Shown piece by piece: positions 56,601 to 64,000 of a stretch of 64,000 bases of DNA (the first letter of the stretch is position 1; the number at the start of each line of letters is the position of its first letter). The notes beneath the pieces are model-generated. The model saw only the letters and a program-made list of their open reading frames with translations. It had not been told where the DNA came from and did not search any database. Source of the DNA: Bacteroidota bacterium (GTDB lineage: Bacteria; Bacteroidota; Bacteroidia; UBA4408); assembly GCA_016721765.1 (NCBI GenBank), contig JADKHO010000004.1, positions 558,001 to 622,000 of the forward strand, written 5' to 3'. The position numbers and the translations under genes are program-made.

Positions 56601-59287
56601 TTTTCATACTTAAAAGTAGTATTAACAAATCCGTTAAGTTTAGCATTTGGAGCGGTTGTTTTAGAAACAACATAATATGGGATCTGAACATTGAGAATCG
56701 GGAATGTATTTTGAAGAATAACAGATTGGGTTTTTGTATATACACTTGCATCAGCATTTGCAAGTGATTTATATTCAAAATCTGTTTTATACCTAAACCC
56801 ATTTGTTACAGATGATAATAAATTAACATTTTTGCCTTCATTAAAATGAACAATTGACCAGTAGACTAATCCTGCATGGAAAATATTAATATGTTTCATA
56901 AAAATATCTCCACGACCATCTCCATCAAAATCACCTATTAAAAACTCTGGTAGATTGTCACTGTTAATTGGTAATGGCAAATAGTTACCTGGCATGGATA
57001 AATCAATTAGCCGAGGTGGTTCATATTCTTCCTTTCCGCCTAGCAAAATTGGAATCGTTTGCCCTCCATAATACACATAAATACCTATTCCTTCCTGCAA
57101 TGGATCATTGGTTGTAACCACAAGAATATCAGACTTTCCATCATTGTTAATATCTGACACTAAATATCTTCTTAACTTATTGAAGAAAGGATAAAGAGGA
57201 TGATCTAGTAGTGGAATAGATGCTCCCAGACCATTTCCGGTTCCATATAGGATACTTGATGCAGCAGGTACAGAAGGATAGGTTGGCATACTTGCAATAG
57301 ACCAGTTTGATAATCTAAGTTCATCAGGAGTCCCGTCACCATTAAAATCACATGGGTAATTTTGAGTTCCTGAGCCACTAGTACCCGCAAAACCTCCAAT
57401 ATAACTCGCGAAATAATTTGCTGGACTAACTAATGGATCTGAAAATTTAATAATATCCTCACCGCCATATCGCAGCCCAAGAAATACATTAATGCCATCA
57501 CCATCATAATCAGCAAATCTAAAGGAATCATAGGGGACTGAGCTTGGGTTGAATGAGTATGGATAAATCAAGGGTACTGCAACTCCCTGTATAGGTTCAT
57601 CAAGCAGAAAAACATGGAATTCATCTTCAAGAAAATAAGTATCATTATAATAAGTTATACCTTCAAGCCTTCCATCTCCATTTATATCAGCAAAATAAAT
57701 TTGTTCTGTATTCCCAATTGATACAGTTTTGCCAGGTGTAAATCCAAACCCTGTCGCAAAATAAACTGTATATTCCTTTTGGTTCATGTTTTCGGTTACC
57801 AGGATAACATCGTCCTTTCCGTCTTGGTTAATGTCGAAATTAGTATTTGGTATAGGCCCTGAAAGAAATTGACTATAATGATCACTCTGCATAAAGGGTT
57901 GAGTGCCTTGATCTATCAAACCTGTAAAAGGAGCTTTAGAAAAAGACGTTCCATTATTTTGGTTAAAATATAATTCATATCCACTATAACTTTTTTCGAG
58001 ATATGCATTAATGGAATTATATAAACAAGCCAACAAATCTGTCTTACCATCTCCATTATAATCTCCAAGAATAAAATCAGCATTACCAGGCAACGAATTG
58101 TTTGATATTTGAACAATGGGATCGGTAAAAGTTATAGTTTGCTGCTTTATTAAATCTCCATATTTGAAAAATGTAGAATTTAATACGGTATTATCAGCAC
58201 CAAACACAGTAACCTCGCGCAAAAATGATTGTACACTAAAAATATATTTAAAATTATAACGCTTGATTGATTTGCTTTCGCATATTACCTCAACTTCTCT
58301 TAAAATTAAACTATTCTGAATAGAGTGACCCTTAAAATAGATTGGATTGGCATCTTTTCGTTTGTCATAATAAAAATGAATATAATTATAGGGGCTTTCT
58401 TGTTGAGTTCCAGTATAAGCAATTTCTTTAATAGTAACTTCGCCTTGATCATTATTATAAGAATATTTTATATAATTTCCATAGGTATCGTAAACAGAGG
58501 TTAAATACCAGACAAGAATATTTGAACCTAGTTGCAATTTGGAATCTTGGCTAAGTCCATAGAACATAGTCAAACCGGCTTTGGTTTGAACTTTATAATA
58601 ATTTCCAACTTTTGTTGTTAAAGTAAAATTTTCCCTTTCTGGTCTATAGGTATTAACTCCATTAGCAGGAGAAGGGATTAGCCGATTCCCGTCCAATGCA
58701 ATCGGATCGTCGCCATCAAATAATATTCCCTCTTTTTTTCCATCATAGTAATATGATTTATTTACGAGGCTAATTGCTGAGATTCCGCTAATTGACCACC
58801 CTCGACCAAGTATGCCATTAGTTAAATTACTATTATAAGATAACCCAATTTGCGGTTCCATTCCATTTGTACCGGGGGCTATTTCTATTGGAATATTATA
58901 GGAAGCACTTCCTGTAATCGAAACATCAGCATTTCCTACCAATGACCCCACAGCGCGTTTTTCATCTATTGGTTTATCAATAATATCAATAGATGCAGAA
59001 GGATCATAGGGATCATTTGGGTTGACATTTGAAATATTATTTAAATACTGAACTGGAACTTGAACATTTTTATTAATCGCTAGCAAAATCGATTTACCTG
59101 ATGTGATAGCTTCGGTTCCAACATTTACTGCCTCAATATTGTCCCTGGCATAATAGCTCCCAGATAGTATACCAGGAGCAGGGGTTAATTGGTTAAATAA
59201 AATACTTTGAGCTGATTGACAATATACAGTTTGAATGGAAAAGAAAATTAATAAAGTCAATAAAATGTGCCTATGGTTACTTTTCAT
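53693..59287 (-). CDS. SpvB/RHS-repeat secreted protein (toxin carrier)
   Basis: About 1864 aa from the ATG at 59287, which gives a clean signal peptide (MKSNHRHILLTLLIFFSIQ then TVYCQ); the longer frame adds 23 unlikely residues. An SpvB-like N-terminal region (about 80-330, PIEIAPGTNGMEPQIGLSYN) and a beta-propeller of FG-GAP motifs (GDYNGDGKTDLL, FADINGDGRLEG, GDFDGDGRGDIF) follow. Next come many RHS/YD repeats (EYDAFES, YVYTDHLGSIQKL) and the RHS core end (YRGYTGHEHIKEFSLINMNA, then LNNPLKYTDPTG). RHS shells encapsulate and deliver a C-terminal toxin, here at 52803-53681. The upstream SprB-repeat gene ends 40 bp before this start. Confidence 0.8.
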   Translation of the reverse strand: MKSNHRHILLTLLIFFSIQTVYCQSAQSILFNQLTPAPGILSGSYYARDNIEAVNVGTEAITSGKSILLAINKNVQVPVQYLNNISNVNPNDPYDPSASIDIIDKPIDEKRAVGSLVGNADVSITGSASYNIPIEIAPGTNGMEPQIGLSYNSNLTNGILGRGWSISGISAISLVNKSYYYDGKKEGILFDGDDPIALDGNRLIPSPANGVNTYRPERENFTLTTKVGNYYKVQTKAGLTMFYGLSQDSKLQLGSNILVWYLTSVYDTYGNYIKYSYNNDQGEVTIKEIAYTGTQQESPYNYIHFYYDKRKDANPIYFKGHSIQNSLILREVEVICESKSIKRYNFKYIFSVQSFLREVTVFGADNTVLNSTFFKYGDLIKQQTITFTDPIVQISNNSLPGNADFILGDYNGDGKTDLLACLYNSINAYLEKSYSGYELYFNQNNGTSFSKAPFTGLIDQGTQPFMQSDHYSQFLSGPIPNTNFDINQDGKDDVILVTENMNQKEYTVYFATGFGFTPGKTVSIGNTEQIYFADINGDGRLEGITYYNDTYFLEDEFHVFLLDEPIQGVAVPLIYPYSFNPSSVPYDSFRFADYDGDGINVFLGLRYGGEDIIKFSDPLVSPANYFASYIGGFAGTSGSGTQNYPCDFNGDGTPDELRLSNWSIASMPTYPSVPAASSILYGTGNGLGASIPLLDHPLYPFFNKLRRYLVSDINNDGKSDILVVTTNDPLQEGIGIYVYYGGQTIPILLGGKEEYEPPRLIDLSMPGNYLPLPINSDNLPEFLIGDFDGDGRGDIFMKHINIFHAGLVYWSIVHFNEGKNVNLLSSVTNGFRYKTDFEYKSLANADASVYTKTQSVILQNTFPILNVQIPYYVVSKTTAPNAKLNGFVNTTFKYENAKLHLTGKGFLGFDKVTSYNDLNGLKVEKIFGLNTTYYEREAISIKSFINAASTPFSEQTNAFTYIDYPEPLRHFSYVEDKINIDHLTGNEEAVHQDINADGNITSNSQTITGTETEFTITDYTISPFLYNTWLPSRYTSSLTTTKLGNDTPYDREILFEYNSDGSLHKKTLDPHKSLLVITEYGYDNNTGVLLNKTTTPPASTPTLPIKTVHFEYDSKHRFVIRNFNELGQVIETAYNPNWGKPISVKGIDNLLTEFYYDGFGQEIKSRFPNNSISQTSISWIKQSDHLGGEPLIISNNALYSITKKQDGKPEAKSFYDLFGHELKSEIESFSNITGVERKIYSVNEFDEKGNLINASGPYEGTMPLNNQIVINNFTYEPDYNRILQESNNINIANPIDYTYNFTGGYSTITKSYNGQMKSEKYNAIGLLSSSNDNGGSISYIYGSGRKLTSTTVGGDPAIVSHYNEYGMQDYLNEKNSGLTSYNYNAYDLISQQTDANLKTYTIQYDELNRIKYKYLPDGGLYEYKYVPNGPGINQLEMITDINNNPLIHYYYDDFNRITMEDKIIKDQVFTTKYQYDQIGNLIKYTYPSGFSVEYKYQSNTGYLTEIIADNGQSIWKAVKMNHFGQYSTFKLGNNPNTIVTYNSLGLVESIAAGNIQNLKLNFDIVNGNPINKKEIFTYDQLDRLIGSQIVDQSSANLLYDPIDLHFFDNGNIDGKSNVGTYSYNGTGPHAISEIAGISNLPSPLIQTIEYTDFNKTKKILDINNNKILEYEYDAFESRIYGKLSVGNNIEERYYISDYEKNIDQTDITEVHYIGAPSGLAAIYVIQNGVKNFYYVYTDHLGSIQKLTNEQGVVIAKQDFDAWGNYRNPDDWTFLTQEPINPKWLYRGYTGHEHIKEFSLINMNARLYDPVINSMLSPDNYVQTPNFTQNYNRYSYGLNNPLKYTDPTGNFNIGYLGLLLGESGF

Positions 59288-59327
59288 AATGTGCAATTTT
59301 AAAATAAAATGAAACTTCTTTGAAGTG

Positions 59328-62153
59328 TTACTTAGCTTTTTCAAGAAATTGAACACGCTCTTTTAAAGAATTATTTTCTTTATTTATCTTAATAACATAC
59401 AGAGTAAGTTCTTCTACTTTTTGCAATAATTTTGCCTCAAAAGTTCCAACATCAATTCCATCCTTTTGCACTTCTTTAGTTGTTGGAATTTCTGGCAAAT
59501 GTTTATTTGTTGAAATAAATGTTTCAAGTTCATTAAGACTTCTTAGTTTGTAATCACTATCAAAAACTTTATCCATCCATTCAGTTGATGTGCCTAATGC
59601 GATTTTTAATTTTTCTGTGATTATTCCTGTTCCTACATATAAACTGTAGCCTGCTGGATATGAAACTGGATTTCCAATTCCTACTTTCCCATCGTTTCTA
59701 ATAATCATTCTTTCATTGCTAAGAATTGCTCCATCTGTTTTGTGAACAACCATTTCTGGTGTTGATGCATCTTGAGGTATTGTAATAAAACGTAACTGTC
59801 CGGATAAATCACTCGCAATTACTGCGGCTCCATTAGCAACTCCCGCTGCACCATTCATTGTCCATTTTTGATTTCCTTGAACACCTTCATCCCGCGCTGC
59901 ATTAAAGCCAACATAACTTGTGGTCCATTCCGGAGCTGAATTATTCCAGAAACCTCCTAATGAAATACTTTTTACACCATCTCCAACTTGCAACTGTGCA
60001 TTCGGTTCATTTGTGCCTATCCCAACTTTTCCATTTAAATGATAAACATCGGTTCCGTTATTATTTGATTTCCAAAAATTAATTGAAGGAATCAATGAGG
60101 CTAAACCAATTGTTGATACTGGACTTAATTCACCATTTATATCTGCTTGGACTAAATTATATGCTTCGGGTTGATTACCTAAATTTGAAATGCGGACATC
60201 TCCTACTACATGCAATCTAGACATTGGGTTTTTTGTTCCTATGCCAACATTTGATGGTTGATAATTAAACGAAGCATCGATATATGGTTTAATATAGAAA
60301 GCAGGGGTAAGGCTATTCACTTCACCAAAAAAAGTTTCACCATTTCCCTTTATTGAAAAAACATCTTGATACCAGCCACCCGTGTTGAAAAGATTTCCAG
60401 CAATTATTTTTGATGTAATTCCATGAACAGATAGTTGTGTGTTGTAATCCGGACTATCAAGAGTAACTACTTTTAGTCCATTTCTATTGCCATCTCCTCT
60501 TATATTTCCAGCCACATCCAGATCTCTTAATGGATGACCGACTTCAAATGTCCAACCTGTACTTACTGTTCCTCCAGCATTAGGTGCATTGAAATTTGCA
60601 CACAAGCCAACATCATTGCCACTATAATAATTAAGCAATAATGGCCTATTAGCGGTTGCTATTCCATTTACATAATGCCAGTTGTCGATATTGCCTTGGT
60701 AACAATCGCTTTGAACTCGAACGAATAAATCATCTGTATTTGGGTTGGGGGTAGCACAAATTACATCATATGGTCCTTTACTTTGAGCAACCCATTGATG
60801 TATTGGTTCCAATGTAGAACCCGGGCGATAAAAGGCAGGTGCTCCTCCAAATGATACAACTCTTGTGTTACCTATAAGTGCTGTCTCAGCCAACGAACTA
60901 GAACTTGATTCATTTCCCAGCTTAAAGTTATTTGCAAAAACATTTCCATTGAACTGAGTTCCTCCATTTTTAAGTAACCGAATTCTTTCTGAGTCGTTTG
61001 CTTTAAAGACAAAATCATGATTGTCTCTCGTCCCGATAAAATGCGAATTCTCATCTGTATTATAATTCCCTCCCATCGTCCAATCCTCACGCTCCGGTGA
61101 TGTTATCAAAGTAGTTTTTTCAATCAGGCACCCGGCCGCATCCTTCATTACAACTGTGTAACTGCCAGCCCCTAGTCCATTTGGATTTTGAGCATGAGAC
61201 CCGTTATTCCATGTATATGTATAAGGTGCAGTTCCGCTGTGAATAATTGTAGATATACTTCCATTATTGCAATTATAACAGCTAGTGTTCTTTGAATTGG
61301 AGTAAACAAAAGGTGTTATTTCGGCTGAAAAAGTAGGTGCTTGAGTTACTAAAATTGATGCATTTACTGACGCTCCATTATTATCTGTAGCAGTCACAGT
61401 ATACCTACCGGCTTCATTAACCTTTGTATCCGCGCCAGTAGTACCATTACTCCATTCATAATGATAATATGTATTACCATTTTCACCAAAAGGAGTTCCT
61501 CCAGCAACAGTTAAAGATAATGTACAAGTTTTGTTACAGGCAATATTGTAGCCACTAGAATGCACAGAACCTATTATACTAACAACATGCAGCACCGTAG
61601 GCTCAATTAAAATGGTACTCGCATTTGCAACACAATTGGTTGCATCATGAACTGAAATGCTGTAATTGCCAGCGTTTAAATGGTCAATCTTACTCTCAAT
61701 TCCACCATTGCTCCACAAATAATTATACGGGGGAACTCCACCTCTAATTTCAGTGCCAATCTCTCCATTATTACCACCATTCTCATTTATATTATACCCT
61801 CCTTCATACTCTAAAGGGGATAAGGTTACTTGAAATAAATCAGGCTGAGTTAAATTTATCTCCCTAATAACGCTTTGCCCATTTGAAGTGGTGACTGTTA
61901 CTTGATAATTACCGGCAACCAAATTTGTTCGATTTCTAATGATAGGACCATCCGCCCAAACATAAGTATAGGGAGCAACACCACCTGTAATAAACAAATT
62001 GATGGAACCCGTGTTGGCGCCATAACAACTAATATTGTAGCCTCCTGCGTACAAGGAAGGTGTTAGTTGCACATCAAATTCTTCAGCCCTTACTGCTGAA
62101 CTAAATAAAAGCATTAAAAATGCACTTCTTAAAAGAAAGGATAATTTTTTCAT
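59328..62153 (-). CDS. SprB-repeat surface protein with tail-fibre-like C terminus
   Basis: 941 aa. Signal peptide MKKLSFLLRSAFLMLLFSSAVRAEE. About four to five SprB-type repeats of about 80 aa follow (for example GGVAPYTYVWADG, GGVPPYNYLWSNG), as in gliding-motility adhesins. The rest resembles phage tail-fibre and autotransporter-like stalks (VGIGTKNPMSRLHVVGDVRI, VGIGTNEPNAQLQVGDG). It ends with a trimeric coiled coil after the motif LPEIPTTKEVQKDGIDVGTF, common in Bacteroidota. It is upstream of the RHS toxin carrier on the same strand and may be co-transcribed with it. Confidence 0.75.
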   Translation of the reverse strand: MKKLSFLLRSAFLMLLFSSAVRAEEFDVQLTPSLYAGGYNISCYGANTGSINLFITGGVAPYTYVWADGPIIRNRTNLVAGNYQVTVTTSNGQSVIREINLTQPDLFQVTLSPLEYEGGYNINENGGNNGEIGTEIRGGVPPYNYLWSNGGIESKIDHLNAGNYSISVHDATNCVANASTILIEPTVLHVVSIIGSVHSSGYNIACNKTCTLSLTVAGGTPFGENGNTYYHYEWSNGTTGADTKVNEAGRYTVTATDNNGASVNASILVTQAPTFSAEITPFVYSNSKNTSCYNCNNGSISTIIHSGTAPYTYTWNNGSHAQNPNGLGAGSYTVVMKDAAGCLIEKTTLITSPEREDWTMGGNYNTDENSHFIGTRDNHDFVFKANDSERIRLLKNGGTQFNGNVFANNFKLGNESSSSSLAETALIGNTRVVSFGGAPAFYRPGSTLEPIHQWVAQSKGPYDVICATPNPNTDDLFVRVQSDCYQGNIDNWHYVNGIATANRPLLLNYYSGNDVGLCANFNAPNAGGTVSTGWTFEVGHPLRDLDVAGNIRGDGNRNGLKVVTLDSPDYNTQLSVHGITSKIIAGNLFNTGGWYQDVFSIKGNGETFFGEVNSLTPAFYIKPYIDASFNYQPSNVGIGTKNPMSRLHVVGDVRISNLGNQPEAYNLVQADINGELSPVSTIGLASLIPSINFWKSNNNGTDVYHLNGKVGIGTNEPNAQLQVGDGVKSISLGGFWNNSAPEWTTSYVGFNAARDEGVQGNQKWTMNGAAGVANGAAVIASDLSGQLRFITIPQDASTPEMVVHKTDGAILSNERMIIRNDGKVGIGNPVSYPAGYSLYVGTGIITEKLKIALGTSTEWMDKVFDSDYKLRSLNELETFISTNKHLPEIPTTKEVQKDGIDVGTFEAKLLQKVEELTLYVIKINKENNSLKERVQFLEKAK

Positions 62154-62835
62154 GAGGTAGCGTTTTAAATTATGAATTGGGGATTAGAAGATTTGGGATA
62201 CAAGGTTGAATAAAGGATTTTGGATTGTCAATACTCAAAAAGGATGATATTTTGATTGAATAATTTTCTGGAATAGAAAATAATTTTTGAGTAAAAATAT
62301 ATTTATTAAAGAAGGAATACAGGGTAGAAGAAAATTGCATTCAGCTTGGTTGTTTATTGATGAAACATTCCAGCCTTACATTGATTCACTAAAATTTAAA
62401 AGCGAACCATCAATCAGGTTGCTAATTAAAAACTTAAATTTTGTTAAAACAAGTTAAATTTCGTTTGTCTATCATAATATACTGTAAGTCTGATAAATAG
62501 TTTTTTTTATCGAAGATTTATTTAGGAATTATACCTATTAATATTCAACCATTAAAAAACAATTGAACATTTTTCAAATCGAAATTCAAGAATTATTAAT
62601 CACTAAACTTATGAATCGAATCATTCATGAAGAACTATAGCTGCGTATACTAGAAATTTGAGGATGCTCCAGAGCTTTTAATTGATAAAATTTATCCTGT
62701 CTCAAAATTGCAACTCACCACAAAATTAATGTCAAAATTGAATTAAATTGAAAAACGGATTGATCTAAAATACGTCAATATATAGAGCTTTAATATGTAT
62801 GTAAGAAGCTAAATGAAAAAAAACAGCTAAAAAGG
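62154..62835. other. Long intergenic region without genes
   Basis: This 682-bp AT-rich gap precedes the SprB-repeat gene and follows the small mobile-type genes. I see no ORF above about 40 codons, no hairpin with a T-tract and no operator of the island type. Confidence 0.4.
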
Positions 62836-63123
62836 TTAAGGAACGTTTTGTCCTTTTTTAGAAGATGCCTTTGCGGTCACTTTGCCCACTTTAGAATTTT
62901 CAGTCAATTTATCAGTTTCCTTTTTGTCCGTTTCCAGTAATTTAAAATCTGTGTGTTTTCGTTTCTCCCTAATTGTTCCGCACCAAAAACCGCCAATTAA
63001 TGCAACGACTCCAATGCCAATCATAATCCTAATTCTATTTTTTTTATCGTTTATTATTTTCGCGGCAGGTAGGTACTCTAGCGGCATCTCACCGCAAATT
63101 TTTCTTACAAGATTTACATCCAT
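62836..63123 (-). CDS. Small single-pass membrane protein
   Basis: 95 aa. One membrane helix (IRIMIGIGVVALIGGFWCG, about residues 32-50) sits between a short N-terminal part and a Lys-rich tail ending KKGQNVP. Its start overlaps the end of the zinc-ribbon-like gene by 10 bp. No family recognised. Confidence 0.5.
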   Translation of the reverse strand: MDVNLVRKICGEMPLEYLPAAKIINDKKNRIRIMIGIGVVALIGGFWCGTIREKRKHTDFKLLETDKKETDKLTENSKVGKVTAKASSKKGQNVP

Positions 63124-63653
63124 AATACTTCAGTTGTTAAGGTTAATAAAAAATCATTTTTGTTGACCCATATTAGTGTGAAGGGCCCAATTTCAATTGC
63201 CGAAAGAGTTGTGTTACGGATGGGTTTTAACGCATCGTAAACATCAAGCTTGTAGTTCACGTTGTCCAGTTCTTCAAAACTGATCTCTCGTTCCCTTTCG
63301 TTAGCTATTAAAAGTGTTAGGCTGGCTATATTTTTAGCTCTCTCTGTAGCGTCAATAATTTGTAATGGAATTGCCTTGGGAATTATTGCGACTTCTGCAG
63401 GAGCCGAATGTTCAAGCAAGGTATAGCCGTCATAAGCCATCTCATTCAATAGGTCATTCTCAATTGGCTGAACTAAATTAGAGGTCTCTTTAAGAACCTT
63501 AAATCTGTTTTTGCAGAAATCAGGCACTCCAAACTTCTGCTGGCAGAATTTTCGAAGCAGGTGATTGGCCATAAATTTATCACCACAGTAGGCACATCTT
63601 CGAAAATACTCTGAATAGGCATTTAGGCTCATTGGAATTAGGTGTTTTCTCAT
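63114..63653 (-). CDS. Small protein with zinc-ribbon-like Cys cluster
   Basis: 179 aa. The N terminus has RRCAYCGDKFMANHLLRKFC then C at the following helix (DFCKNRFK), suggesting a zinc-binding site. The remainder is alpha/beta with no known motif. It lies between the HTH gene (63655) and the membrane protein gene, tightly packed, as in small operons of integrated elements. Function unknown. Confidence 0.5.
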   Translation of the reverse strand: MRKHLIPMSLNAYSEYFRRCAYCGDKFMANHLLRKFCQQKFGVPDFCKNRFKVLKETSNLVQPIENDLLNEMAYDGYTLLEHSAPAEVAIIPKAIPLQIIDATERAKNIASLTLLIANEREREISFEELDNVNYKLDVYDALKPIRNTTLSAIEIGPFTLIWVNKNDFLLTLTTEVLWM

Positions 63654-63654
63654 T

Positions 63655-64000
63655 TTATTTGGTTTTAGTTTTTCTTTTTGATGTTAGATATTCATTAATT
63701 GCTTCATTTTCTTCATCCACCGTTTTAACAGAACCACTTGCCATCCATTCCTGTAACTTTTTCTTGCTAAACTTTAGGAATTTGGTGCCTGGTGTTTTAA
63801 TGTAAGGTATTTCGTTGTAAAAGCATTTTGTCCTGAGTGTCTCAACCGCATATCCGGTAATTTCAGCTGCTTTTTGAATAAAGCAGATGTCGCCTTCAGT
63901 TGTGTCTGCTGCGGTGCTTTGTTCTTTTGCAACTATTGTTGCTAGTTGCTTTGCGAAAATGCTATTGTTAAGTTCAATATATTCCGCAACTGAAAGAGAA
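63655..64000 (-). CDS. Excisionase-like HTH protein (5' end outside the window)
   Basis: The minus strand reads at least 112 codons to a TAA at 63655-63657. It contains IQKAAEITGYAVETLRTKC and IPYIKTPGTKFLKFSKKKL, the helix-turn-helix then wing pattern of excisionase/DNA-binding proteins (HTH_17 type) that often accompany integrative elements in Bacteroidota. The N terminus is beyond the window edge. The following gene starts 2 bp after its stop codon. Confidence 0.55.
   Translation of the reverse strand, partial: SLSVAEYIELNNSIFAKQLATIVAKEQSTAADTTEGDICFIQKAAEITGYAVETLRTKCFYNEIPYIKTPGTKFLKFSKKKLQEWMASGSVKTVDEENEAINEYLTSKRKTKTK

Overview
The window looks like a chromosomal segment of a Bacteroidota (CFB-group) bacterium. 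The support is low GC content, C-terminal type IX secretion (T9SS) sorting domains, SprB-like and Ig-like adhesin repeats, an SpvB/RHS giant protein, and promoters fitting the TAnnTTTG -7 element of this phylum. No tRNA, rRNA or CRISPR array was seen.

Layout. (1) 1-5641, minus strand: a large secreted subtilisin-like (S8) protease with six 104-aa Ig-like repeats and at least four near-identical 146-aa CUB-like repeats. It is broken by an in-frame TAG and several single-base indels, and it runs off the left edge. (2) 5913-43020: a defence island of about 37 kb. It holds a Druantia-III-like pair (about 1990-aa DEAD/DUF1998 helicase plus a 1013-aa partner), a UDG-superfamily gene, a WYL-domain regulator with a DUF4145-like membrane protein, a small-ORF/NYN/J-domain/vWA cassette, an HNH-like nuclease pair, and a type I restriction operon (hsdM-hsdS-rmuC-hsdR plus two RecD-like helicases). 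It ends with two divergent ATPase (DUF3696-type) + 'HDR-motif' modules and a DUF932-like gene. (3) 43118-44950: small genes of unknown function. (4) 45166-62153: secreted and surface proteins. These are a LamG/T9SS protein, an FG-GAP/T9SS protein, a short T9SS protein, an SpvB-RHS protein with a type 23 polymorphic toxin tip and an overlapping candidate immunity gene, and a SprB-repeat/tail-fibre-like protein. (5) 62836-64000: small genes of mobile-element flavour, including an excisionase-like HTH protein.

The most interesting observation is regulatory. A 15-bp palindrome, TGCAG-N5-CTGCA, recurs seven times (an eighth is weak), and every copy lies in front of a gene group of the defence island. 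In six of the seven, exactly 11 bp separate the palindrome from a -7-like box, so it covers the -33 region. One more copy lies 9 bp before the start codon of the WYL gene. I infer a single WYL regulator controlling the Druantia-like, NYN/J/vWA, type I RM, both ATPase/HDR and DUF932 units. The NYN/J/vWA cassette and the paired ATPase/HDR modules match no described system I can name.

A caution. At least eleven reading frames break at single-base indels, most of them in short homopolymers, and ten of the eleven are losses of one base. This pattern suggests consensus error in the assembly rather than real gene decay, except for the S8 gene, which also carries a nonsense codon and an altered catalytic motif.
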